From NCBI GenBank assembly GCA_026702635.1, contig JAPPBZ010000315.1, positions 1-10,745 on the forward strand: DNA of 10,745 nt, read 5' to 3'. Below, one piece after another: positions 1-6,763 of the stretch. The notes under the pieces were generated by a model. That model was not told the DNA's origin. It made no database searches and saw only the letters and a program-made list of their open reading frames with translations. This DNA is from Bacteroidota bacterium. Its GTDB lineage: Bacteria > Bacteroidota > Rhodothermia > Rhodothermales > Bin80. Made by a program: the position numbers and the translations under genes. How positions within the stretch are numbered: the stretch's first letter is position 1; every line of letters begins with the position of its first letter.

Positions 1-1012
1 CTACCAATACATCGCTTTCGCGTGGATCCCCAATCCTTATGGATCCCCAGGTACGGAGCAGACGTGACAATAGTTCATCCTTTACACTCTTGTGAAGAAT
101 TAGACGGCGAAGCGTCGTACATCGCTGTCCTGCGGTTCCCACTGCAGCAAAGGTAATTGCCTTCACCGCGAGATCCATATTTGCACCTGGAGCGACGATG
201 AGCGCATTATTGCCTCCAAGTTCCAACAGTGAGCGCCCCAGTCGTTTGGCCACACGTTGCCCTACAGCCCGCCCCATTGCAATGGACCCGGTTGCCGAAA
301 TCAATGGCAAATATGCAGAGTCAACCAATGCCTCTCCTACATCACGACCACCATTGACCACTACACTCAACGCATCTGGAGCATCTTCAAAGTCACGGAC
401 TACCCTCATCAGAAGGTTATGGCACGCCCATGCAGTCAGTGGTGTCTTCTCGGAAGGCTTCCAAACTACCGGATCCCCACAGACCAGCGCTAAGGCTGCA
501 TTCCAGGACCACACAGCCACAGGAAAATTAAAGGCCGAAATCACACCGATTGCCCCCAAAGGATGCCACTGCTCCATCAGCCGATGCTGAGGACGTTCAC
601 TTTGGATGGTAGACCCATAGAGTTGGCGACTCAGCCCGGTGGCAAAATCACACACATCAATCATCTCCTGCACCTCCCCCTCTGCTTCTGATTGAATCTT
701 ACCTGCCTCCAGGGTGACCAAGTAGCCCAACTCTTCTTTGTGCTCTCGCAGCATCTGTCCCAATTGACGGACTAGCTCTCCACGACGGGGTGCGGGGACG
801 ATCCGCCATGAAAGAAACGCGTGATATGCAGCCTCGCAGCCTCGTGCTACTTCTGTCGAAGTTGCCGAGCCAACATGCTGAATCAGGCTGCCATCAATGG
901 GACTATGAACTTCTATGCGAGGTCCTCCACCAGGGTGTGCAGAGGAGCCAATGATGAGCCCAGGCCCCACATCAGATATTCCAAGTGAACTGAGAGTGGT
1001 TCGTACGTTCAT
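1..1012 (-). CDS. Aldehyde dehydrogenase, ALDH7 (antiquitin-like) family, 3' end outside window
   Basis: NAD-dependent oxidation of an aldehyde to its acid. ALDH7 enzymes typically act on alpha-aminoadipic semialdehyde (lysine catabolism) or related aldehydes, but the substrate here is not determined. The 337 residues visible are about two thirds of a usual family member of roughly 500. I translated it from the complement. Visible signatures are HPLGAIGVISAFNFPVAVW around residues 150-168 (oxyanion-hole Asn162), WKPSEKTPLTA at 184-194 (cofactor Lys185), LELGGNN at 263-269 (general base Glu264) and GTAGQRCTT at 292-300 (catalytic Cys298). The wording of these motifs is characteristic of ALDH7 rather than other ALDH classes. 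The ATG at 1012 is supported by an in-frame TGA 18 bases upstream with no other start between. No Shine-Dalgarno sequence is evident. The glycine loop reads GSIAMG where GSTxxG is more usual. It lies 176 bases downstream of rpsA on the same strand, so it is probably transcribed separately. Confidence 0.9.
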   Translation of the reverse strand, partial: MNVRTTLSSLGISDVGPGLIIGSSAHPGGGPRIEVHSPIDGSLIQHVGSATSTEVARGCEAAYHAFLSWRIVPAPRRGELVRQLGQMLREHKEELGYLVTLEAGKIQSEAEGEVQEMIDVCDFATGLSRQLYGSTIQSERPQHRLMEQWHPLGAIGVISAFNFPVAVWSWNAALALVCGDPVVWKPSEKTPLTAWACHNLLMRVVRDFEDAPDALSVVVNGGRDVGEALVDSAYLPLISATGSIAMGRAVGQRVAKRLGRSLLELGGNNALIVAPGANMDLAVKAITFAAVGTAGQRCTTLRRLILHKSVKDELLSRLLRTWGSIRIGDPRESDVLV

Positions 1013-1188
1013 CTCAAGTGCACGACTTCAGGCTGCAGAAAAGGCAGCGATGAGCCCAACAGGTTGCATAAGACGCGAAAAAAGCAACTCTCATCATCGT
1101 AGCAGTAACCAGCTGAAAATGTACTCCTCATCCGTGAACGAGGTGCTCATCTGTGGCAGGCTGTTCTCCAGGCCGATTATTTCATGAT
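1013..1188. other. Intergenic gap between rpsA and the aldehyde dehydrogenase gene
   Basis: This gap should hold the 3' end of the rpsA transcript and the promoter of the aldehyde dehydrogenase gene. I find no strong rho-independent terminator. A run of six T occurs on the minus strand near 1077-1083 but lacks a convincing stem before it. A 26-codon minus-strand reading frame (1094 down to 1014, starting MRVAFFASY and rich in Cys) stops one base before the dehydrogenase ATG, as TGAGATG. It may be a chance ORF or a coupled leader peptide. No promoter can be assigned with confidence. Confidence 0.4.
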
Positions 1189-3969
1189 TTAAGCTTCTTC
1201 CTTGGCAGCTTCTACCTCTGATATATCCGTATCGGATACTTTTTTCTTAGAAGCCCTCGCCTTTGGTGCTTTCTTAGCGGACGCTTTTGTCTCAGAAGCC
1301 TTCGCCTTTGGCGCCTTCTTAGCGGACGCTTTTGTCTCAGAAGCCTTCGCCTTTGGTGCCTTCTTAGCGGACGCTTTTGTCTTGGAGGTATTTGTCTTTG
1401 GCGCTTCCGCATCGGATACTTCTTCCACGGACGCTTCCTCCTTAGAGACCTCAACCTCTGGCGCTTCTGCATCGGGCGCTTCTTCCTCAGAAGCCTTCGC
1501 CTCTGGCACTTCCGCATCGGGTGCTTCTTCCTCAGAAACCTTCGCCTCTGAAGCTTCTGCATCGGGCGCCTCTTCTTCAGAAGCCTTCACCTCTGGTGTT
1601 TCCGCATCGGGCGCTTCTTCCTCAGAAGTCTTCGCCTCTGAAGCTTCTGTATCGGGCGCCTCTTCTTCAGAAGCCTTCGTGCTAGATACCTTTTCCTGCT
1701 CCTCCAATTTTGCTTTTAGTGATTCAAGTCCGCTGAGTTCTCCAATCGTAGTGGGACCGCTCGCTGCCTGCTCACGCTTCGTATGTTGACGAACCGCCTT
1801 CTCTTCCGCTCGACGCTGCGCACGCTTAGCATGTTCCTCTTTCTGGCGTTCTTGAGCCTGTTCCTGCCTGTCTCTGGCAATTTCACTCATCACGATCTTT
1901 TTTTGGCTCACATCCAGTTGAATCACTCGGAGATCCAACTCATCTCCTTCCTGATATGGCGGGAACCCACTCTCGTGCTTGTTCTTGAGTTCACTGCTAG
2001 GTACGAGAGCCTCAACTTCAAGAGGTAACTCTACCGTCAGGCCCTTACGGTCGATCCGTACAACCTTCGCCTGATGGTCTGTCCCGGTCTCATAAACCGT
2101 TGCGAGATTGGTCCATGGATTTGTCTCAATCTGCTTATGCCCAAGAGCAATCCGCTGACGCTTCTCATCCACATCCAGAACAACGACAGAGAGTTCCTGC
2201 CTTTTCTTGATCAGTTCACTGGGATGGTTGATCGTTTTGGTCCAGGACAGATCGGATACATGCACCAATCCATCAATCCCCGGCTCAATTTCAACGAAAG
2301 CTCCAAAGTGAGTGATGTTGCGTACACGGCCCCGAAGCACGGTCCCGGGAGGATAGCGCGTTGCAATGCCTTCCCAAGGATTGACCTCGAACTGCTTCAT
2401 CCCGAGCGAGATCTTCTTCATATCGTGATCTATGCTCAAGACAGAGACTTTCACGACCTGCCCCAATGAGACCCGCTGCGACGGATGGCGGATATGTCCG
2501 GTCCAACTCATCTCTGAGACATGCACTAACCCTTCAATCCCTTGCTCAAGCTCGAGAAATGCACCATAATCCGTGATGGAAACGACTTTGCCTTCCACAA
2601 TATCCCCTGGCTTGTAGCGCTCTTCAATATTCTCCCATGGATGAGGCTGTAACTGCTTCAGACCCAATGAAATACGCTGACGTTCTTTGTCGTACTCAAG
2701 CACAACAACTTTCAACTCCTCGTCGAGTGAGACGACCTCGGTTGGATGAGAGACACGGCCCCAGGTGAGGTCTGTGATATGAAGAAGACCGTCAACTCCA
2801 CCCAGATCAACGAATACCCCAAAGTCTGTGATATTCTTGGCAATTCCCTCCAGGACCTGCCCCGTCTCCATGGTGGAAAGGATGCTCTCTCGCTGGGAGG
2901 CGAGCTCACGCTCAATCAGTGCTTTATGGGAAACGACCACGTTCTCGTTCTCGGCATTAATCTTGACGATTTTGAATTGCATCTTGCGATCCAAGTATGA
3001 ATCAAAATCTCTCACAGGGCGCATGTCAATCTGAGATCCAGGCAAAAACGCCTCCAACCCATCGATCAAATGTACCAGCATGCCGCCTTTAATCCGCCGG
3101 ACGATCGTCCCTTCCAACACAGTTCCGTTTTTGAACGCATCCTCCACCTGCTCCCAACGTCGAACTTTCTCTGCCCTTTCTTTACTAAGCACGAGTTGGC
3201 CATGATAGTTTTCAATCCGCTCGAGGTAGACCTCGACCTCATCCCCGATCTTCAACTCACCTGAAAATTCGCTCTTGGGGATCACGCCATCACTTTTGAA
3301 CCCGATATCGATCACGACATCTTTGTCACTGATCGAAATAATTCGTCCCGTTACAATCTCATCTTTCGAGACTTTGCTGAGTGAACTATCAATAAGTTTG
3401 ATCAGCTCTTCTGCTTCCGCCTGCTCCTCATCGGTGGTTCCCACCTGTGCGTCTAGGCTGGAAAGTGGAATGACTTCTCCGAGAATTTCTCCTGTATATC
3501 CTACCCTGAGTGGCTCTTCACCAATATCTTCCGGGGCGACAGGCTCTGCGTCTTGAGGCTCTTCTGGAGATTCGGCGACCTCCGCATCATCAGGGGCAGC
3601 ATCCGAGGGCAATGAAGCAGTCACCACTGCGACCTCCGTCGTATCGGAAGCTGCTACGTCGTCCGCTTCAGTTGGCTCCTCGGATGTTTCTGCCACTGAC
3701 GTATCCACGGCAGCATCCGAAGGCGTCTCCGATTCAGTTGATTCCTCTGATGTTTCCGAGGCGGTCTCTACAGCAGTGGCCACCTCAGAAGCGGACTCAG
3801 AGGGTTCCGCGGGTGTACTATCAACTGTATCGGCGGTAGTACTGGGATCTGGCTCCAATGACTGATCCGCCGAACTTGGCGGTGCACTAGCATTATTCTC
3901 TTCTATCTTTGGCTCTGGACTTTCCGTTTTGACAGAGTCCTCTACGATTGCTTGTTTTTCTTCTGACAT
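1189..3969 (-). CDS. rpsA: 30S ribosomal protein S1 with long acidic N-terminus and repetitive charge-switching C-terminal tail
   Basis: S1 binds mRNA on the small ribosomal subunit and helps load it for initiation. With the ATG at 3969 the protein has 926 residues, while typical S1 proteins have about 400-600. A TTG codon directly upstream could add one residue, but the ATG is preferred. Layout: residues 1-155 are low-complexity and Ser/Glu/Ala/Thr/Pro-rich, with no Lys, Arg or His from 22 to 154. Six S1 (OB-fold) domains lie at about 202-264, 280-350, 367-438, 453-526, 539-613 and 626-697. Domains 3-5 are the most canonical, with segments such as ITDFGVFVDL, ITDYGAFLEL and ITHFGAFVEI, each followed by GLLHI/GLVHVS and closing with ISLGLKQ-like strands. 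Residues 698-760 are charged and probably helical. Residues 765-839 are five acidic 15-residue repeats, 864-908 are three basic ones, and the last 15 are acidic again. It follows cmk by 154 bases, the common cmk-rpsA order. No Shine-Dalgarno sequence is visible. Function is certain from the core; the tail's role is unknown. Confidence 0.96.
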   Translation of the reverse strand: MSEEKQAIVEDSVKTESPEPKIEENNASAPPSSADQSLEPDPSTTADTVDSTPAEPSESASEVATAVETASETSEESTESETPSDAAVDTSVAETSEEPTEADDVAASDTTEVAVVTASLPSDAAPDDAEVAESPEEPQDAEPVAPEDIGEEPLRVGYTGEILGEVIPLSSLDAQVGTTDEEQAEAEELIKLIDSSLSKVSKDEIVTGRIISISDKDVVIDIGFKSDGVIPKSEFSGELKIGDEVEVYLERIENYHGQLVLSKERAEKVRRWEQVEDAFKNGTVLEGTIVRRIKGGMLVHLIDGLEAFLPGSQIDMRPVRDFDSYLDRKMQFKIVKINAENENVVVSHKALIERELASQRESILSTMETGQVLEGIAKNITDFGVFVDLGGVDGLLHITDLTWGRVSHPTEVVSLDEELKVVVLEYDKERQRISLGLKQLQPHPWENIEERYKPGDIVEGKVVSITDYGAFLELEQGIEGLVHVSEMSWTGHIRHPSQRVSLGQVVKVSVLSIDHDMKKISLGMKQFEVNPWEGIATRYPPGTVLRGRVRNITHFGAFVEIEPGIDGLVHVSDLSWTKTINHPSELIKKRQELSVVVLDVDEKRQRIALGHKQIETNPWTNLATVYETGTDHQAKVVRIDRKGLTVELPLEVEALVPSSELKNKHESGFPPYQEGDELDLRVIQLDVSQKKIVMSEIARDRQEQAQERQKEEHAKRAQRRAEEKAVRQHTKREQAASGPTTIGELSGLESLKAKLEEQEKVSSTKASEEEAPDTEASEAKTSEEEAPDAETPEVKASEEEAPDAEASEAKVSEEEAPDAEVPEAKASEEEAPDAEAPEVEVSKEEASVEEVSDAEAPKTNTSKTKASAKKAPKAKASETKASAKKAPKAKASETKASAKKAPKARASKKKVSDTDISEVEAAKEEA
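1246..1380 (-). repeat. 45-bp coding tandem repeat, three near-identical copies (basic S1 tail)
   Basis: Three 45-base units lie at 1246-1290, 1291-1335 and 1336-1380. The second and third differ at only one position by eye. Each encodes TKASAKKAPKAKASE (last copy ending ARASK), residues 864-908 of S1. The Lys/Ala/Pro composition resembles histone H1 tails and bacterial H1-like proteins. The unit is a multiple of three, so copy-number change would keep the frame. A degenerate relative continues past 1381. Confidence 0.93.
1453..1677 (-). repeat. 45-bp coding tandem repeat, five diverged copies (acidic S1 tail)
   Basis: Five 45-base units encode 15-residue acidic repeats of the form K-x-S-EEEAPDAE-x-x-E-x, residues 765-839 of S1, each with about six acidic and one basic residue. 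Alternate units resemble each other more than neighbours (compare 1486-1530 with 1576-1620, and 1531-1575 with 1621-1665), which suggests duplication of a 90-base double unit. A degenerate sixth unit lies towards 1396-1452. On the plus strand the segment CTCAGAAGCCTTCGCCT is shared with the basic array, so the two arrays are probably related by descent. Confidence 0.9.
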
Positions 3970-4123
3970 CAAAATTTGACCCGATGTTAGGTAGGATGCA
4001 CTTCCTTTGCATCAGCATCAGGTGAGGGTTTTAAAATTTAAAGTGGACACTTACGTGCAGGAAGTTGCGATATAAATCGCAGACACGGGTGCCATGCAGC
4101 CCATTTGTACTATTCCCAAAGAT
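3970..4123 (-). promoter_or_regulatory. rpsA leader / cmk-rpsA intergenic region
   Basis: These 154 bases separate the cmk stop from the rpsA ATG. On the minus strand they hold a small inverted repeat TGCGAT-TTAT-ATCGCA (4081-4066), then an AT-rich stretch CTTTAAATTTTAAAA (4043-4029) that could be a promoter -10 region or an unstructured S1 landing site, then a second hairpin at 4013-3995. The first hairpin lacks a following T-run, so it does not look like a terminator. A promoter here is likely, because ribosomal protein genes are expressed more strongly than cmk, but no consensus is clear. Confidence 0.35.
3995..4013 (-). promoter_or_regulatory. Possible hairpin with an AAGGAAG loop upstream of rpsA
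   Basis: On the mRNA strand, GATGCA pairs with TGCATC across the 7-base loop AAGGAAG, giving a 6-bp stem. Its 3' end lies 25 bases upstream of the ATG. In Escherichia coli the rpsA leader folds into hairpins presenting GGA in loops, which support translation and autoregulation. An equivalent role here is inference from a similar layout. Confidence 0.3.
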
Positions 4124-4789
4124 TTATCGTTCCAAGATATATTCGAGTACGACAGCTGCCTGCTCATCGGGGGTCAGATCATCCGTGTTGATCACGATTG
4201 CATCGGACGCTTTTTTAAGGGGTGCGATCACGCGCTGTGAATCCTGACGATCCCGCTCAATAATTGCATCGCAGACTTCCTGGAAGGAGGTCTCAATCCC
4301 CGTTTGAGAAAGCTCGGCAAGTCGGCGACGGGCCCGTACTTCGGGAGAAGCTGTGACGAAGAATTTCCACTCCGCATCCGGGAAGACTACCGTTCCAATG
4401 TCTCGACCAACTGCAACCACCCCCGGATCCTCATCGAAGCGATCCCCGATCTCATGTTGGACCTCCAGCAAAAATTCCCGGACGCCCTTCAGCATCGCGA
4501 TCCGACTGGACATTTCTGTGATCCGGGAGGTATGAAGCCGGGAGGATACGTCTTCCTCGTCAACGTAAACCTTTGTACGGGATTGAATACAATTGACCCT
4601 TAGATTCATCTTTGGTAAATAGGCCGCAGCACCGCGCTCAGTACTTTCTATATGGTACTTCAGGAACCCAAACGCCACTGCCCTATACATCACACCGGAA
4701 TCCATGAATACGAATCCCGAGACTTCAGCAACCTGATGCGCCATGGTACTCTTACCCGACGCAGCCGTACCGTCAATTGCTACAATCAC
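4124..4789 (-). CDS. cmk: Cytidylate kinase (CMP/dCMP kinase)
   Basis: Phosphorylates CMP and dCMP to the diphosphates with ATP, in cytosolic pyrimidine nucleotide synthesis and salvage. The 221 residues match the usual length. Visible motifs are the P-loop GTAASGKST at residues 7-15 (usually GPAGSGKST), DSGVMYRA at 30-37 for CMP binding, GRDIGTVVFPDA at 128-139, and the lid segment RDRQDSQR at 179-186 followed by APLKKASDA. The start is GTG at 4789. An in-frame TAA only 9 bases upstream leaves no other start, and the N-terminus then aligns with the family pattern IAIDG. It is the first gene of the minus-strand cmk-rpsA group. Its start is 11 bases from the ATG of the divergent methyltransferase gene, so its promoter must lie within that gene. 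Confidence 0.96.
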   Translation of the reverse strand: MIVAIDGTAASGKSTMAHQVAEVSGFVFMDSGVMYRAVAFGFLKYHIESTERGAAAYLPKMNLRVNCIQSRTKVYVDEEDVSSRLHTSRITEMSSRIAMLKGVREFLLEVQHEIGDRFDEDPGVVAVGRDIGTVVFPDAEWKFFVTASPEVRARRRLAELSQTGIETSFQEVCDAIIERDRQDSQRVIAPLKKASDAIVINTDDLTPDEQAAVVLEYILER

Positions 4790-4800
4790 TTCAACTTAAG

Positions 4801-5331
4801 ATGCGAAAACTCCGTCATGAAGAAATTGATCGACCATCTGCCGATCAGGTCCGGTTGCTGCCACGTCACCCGGTCACCGTTGTGCTGGACAATATACGAT
4901 CAGTTCACAATGTAGGCGCCATCTTTCGCAGCTCGGATGGTGCCCTTGTTGAACGTATACTCCTCACGGGAATTACGGCAACTCCCGAGAATCCTCAAAT
5001 GCACAAGACTGCCCTCGGTGCCCAGGACACGGTGCCTTGGAGCTACGAACCAGACGCAACGGTTGCAATTGATCATTTACGCAGCCTGGGCTATACTGTC
5101 GCTGTCTTGGAACTTACCGATTCTTCCATACCTGTTTCCGCGGTCTCCCATGACTATTTTCCGCTTTGCCTGGTCATCGGTAACGAACTCTCCGGGGTAG
5201 ACCAGTCCCTGATCAATCAGGCAGACTGTGCCCTGGAGATCCCACAGTATGGTGCCAAGCAGTCCCTGAACGTTGCCGTCGCCTATGGCATCGTTATCTT
5301 CGACCTTATTAAGATCCTACGGAATGGGTGA
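4801..5331 (+). CDS. SpoU/TrmH-family RNA 2'-O-methyltransferase (SPOUT)
   Basis: Predicted to transfer methyl from S-adenosylmethionine to a ribose 2'-OH of tRNA or rRNA; the target nucleotide cannot be told from sequence. The 176 residues form a minimal SPOUT knot domain without an N-terminal RNA-binding extension. Motif 1 is LDNIRSVHNVGAIFRSSDG at residues 29-47 with the catalytic-type Arg43, motif 2 is LVIGNELSGVD at 124-134, and motif 3 is IPQYGAKQSLNVAVA at 147-161. An upstream ATG at 4777 would overlap cmk and add eight residues that look unlike the family. The ATG at 4801 gives MRKLRHEE, which I prefer. Its stop overlaps the proposed mutA start in ATGGGTGA, implying co-transcription with mutA-mutB-meaB. 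It could be called TrmH-like or TrmL-like; I leave the symbol empty. Confidence 0.92.
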   Translation: MRKLRHEEIDRPSADQVRLLPRHPVTVVLDNIRSVHNVGAIFRSSDGALVERILLTGITATPENPQMHKTALGAQDTVPWSYEPDATVAIDHLRSLGYTVAVLELTDSSIPVSAVSHDYFPLCLVIGNELSGVDQSLINQADCALEIPQYGAKQSLNVAVAYGIVIFDLIKILRNG

Positions 5332-6763
5332 TCATCCTTTAAAGATGAGAGAGCCTCTGGACTTACTGAATTTTTTTCCCGCTGTTGAGGACAAACAGTG
5401 GCAGGACCTGATCCCGGGCGATCTATCCTGGCAACCCATTGAGGAAATTGCGCTCCAGCCATATTATCGACGGGGTGCGTCGCAGCCCTCTCCTATACTT
5501 GATCACAGCGGATGGCTCATTCGTGCTGATGTTGATCTAGAAAATGCTGCAGCCGCCCTGGATGCTGGTGCGGAAACACTGGGATTTGTTCTGCCAGAGC
5601 CAACCCCTGTTCCAGAAGAACTGCCCCTTGGAAAAATCCCTCTCTTTTTTCGCGGCGAAGGCGTAGATCTAGAATTTATCCAGACTCTTCGCACCAAGGC
5701 AAGGAAAAAAGGATATGAACCTGCGCAGCTTCGTGGCGCAACCATTCTCCCCGGACCGCAATCGAGCCGTACAAATTTGCAGGCCGCAACGGGAACCGGG
5801 TTATGGACAGAGTGCATTGACCTTGAGACCTGGCATGACCAGGGCGCAACTCATGTGCAGGAGATGGCCTGCGGATTGGCACAATTATCCGACCTGATGG
5901 CGGAGCTTGCACCTGATTGCAGCGCTGAACATGTCTACTTTCGTGTCCCGGTTGGAGAGCGCTATCTGTTGGACATTGCCCGACTGCGTGCACTGCGCCT
6001 GTGTGCGAGGGAGGTTCTGCAAGCCTATTCTGTGCAGACGCATACCATTCCTGTCGTGGGAATCCCAAGCCGTCGTTATGAGTCGGTGCTGGACCCTGAT
6101 ACACACCTAGTCCGCCAGACCCTCCAGCATGCAGCCGCGATTCTTGGAGGCTGTAACGTGGTGGTCTCCTCTGGCATTGGATCGAGCCTGCGAATACAGC
6201 AAATATTGCGTCACGAAGGGAGGCTCGGCACCATTGCAGATGCAGCGGCGGGATCCTGGATGATTGAGCACCTGACAGATGCTCTTGGGCGCGCTGCCTG
6301 GAAACTCTTTCAAAAGATTGAAGCAGCAGGGGGACTACAAAAAGCAACCCCCTGGATCAAAAAAGAGATCCAACATGCAGATGTGCAGCGAAAAACCGCC
6401 ATCTATACGGGCAAGGAGATCATCGTGGGTATCAATACGTACCTCTCTGATCAGGTGGAGCAAGCAGCCCCGCAGACAAATAGCATCGCCGCCTCACTTG
6501 AACATATTCGCCTTCGCGCTAAAGCGATAGGTAGGACGCGTGTCATGATTCACGGGGCGTGCGACCACCTTTGGCTTCAACGTCTGTTGGATTTATGTGC
6601 ATGCACAATCCATCCTGAAGAAGCAGATCTTACCGTCACGGAGACCTCTGGAGGATTCCTGGCTCAGAACGCTCAAAATGAAGCAGTTCACCTCTCTGTT
6701 GGGGAGCCATTTCATGTTGCTGCCGACCGCCTCTTAAACCTGCTGGAGAATCATGCGGCCTGA
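5324..6763 (+). CDS. mutA: Methylmalonyl-CoA mutase small (non-catalytic) subunit, reduced C-terminus
   Basis: Partner of MutB in the heterodimeric mutase that interconverts (R)-methylmalonyl-CoA and succinyl-CoA. Family assignment rests on the TIM-barrel-like region: WLIRADVDLENAAAALDAGA at residues 64-83, the DAAAGSWMIEHLTDALG segment at 306-322 (equivalent to DPWGGSYLVEHLT in MutB) and TGKEIIVGIN at 362-371, plus position directly before mutB. From the ATG at 5324 it has 479 residues; 5345 (472 residues, MREPLDLLNFFPAV) is an equally plausible start, and 5273 would overlap the methyltransferase by 59 bases. Typical MutA proteins exceed 600 residues because they keep a degenerate cobalamin-binding-like domain. 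Here fewer than 100 residues follow the barrel, and DxHxxG is absent, so most of that domain is missing. The stop overlaps mutB by 11 bases. Confidence 0.9.
   Translation: MGDHPLKMREPLDLLNFFPAVEDKQWQDLIPGDLSWQPIEEIALQPYYRRGASQPSPILDHSGWLIRADVDLENAAAALDAGAETLGFVLPEPTPVPEELPLGKIPLFFRGEGVDLEFIQTLRTKARKKGYEPAQLRGATILPGPQSSRTNLQAATGTGLWTECIDLETWHDQGATHVQEMACGLAQLSDLMAELAPDCSAEHVYFRVPVGERYLLDIARLRALRLCAREVLQAYSVQTHTIPVVGIPSRRYESVLDPDTHLVRQTLQHAAAILGGCNVVVSSGIGSSLRIQQILRHEGRLGTIADAAAGSWMIEHLTDALGRAAWKLFQKIEAAGGLQKATPWIKKEIQHADVQRKTAIYTGKEIIVGINTYLSDQVEQAAPQTNSIAASLEHIRLRAKAIGRTRVMIHGACDHLWLQRLLDLCACTIHPEEADLTVTETSGGFLAQNAQNEAVHLSVGEPFHVAADRLLNLLENHAA

Noticed and set aside
198..590. Plus-strand 130-residue open frame at the left edge
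   Set aside because: The complement encodes ALDH7 motifs including the oxyanion Asn and the WKPSE segment across the same bases, so the plus frame is a shadow.
1246..1677. Tandem repeats resembling a CRISPR or minisatellite array
   Set aside because: The units are contiguous without unique spacers and keep an uninterrupted S1 reading frame, so they are protein-coding tandem repeats.
1202..1789. Plus-strand 195-residue open frame rich in Ser, Ala and Phe
   Set aside because: It is the exact antisense of the S1 repeat tail; its length and repetitiveness follow from the 45-base coding repeats. No start context or family match.
4066..4081. Inverted repeat between cmk and rpsA as a terminator
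   Set aside because: The stem is only 6 bp of mixed pairs and has no T-run on either side, so termination is not supported.
5676..6347. Minus-strand 223-residue open frame opposite mutA
   Set aside because: Antisense to mutA with no homology signal I can recognise.
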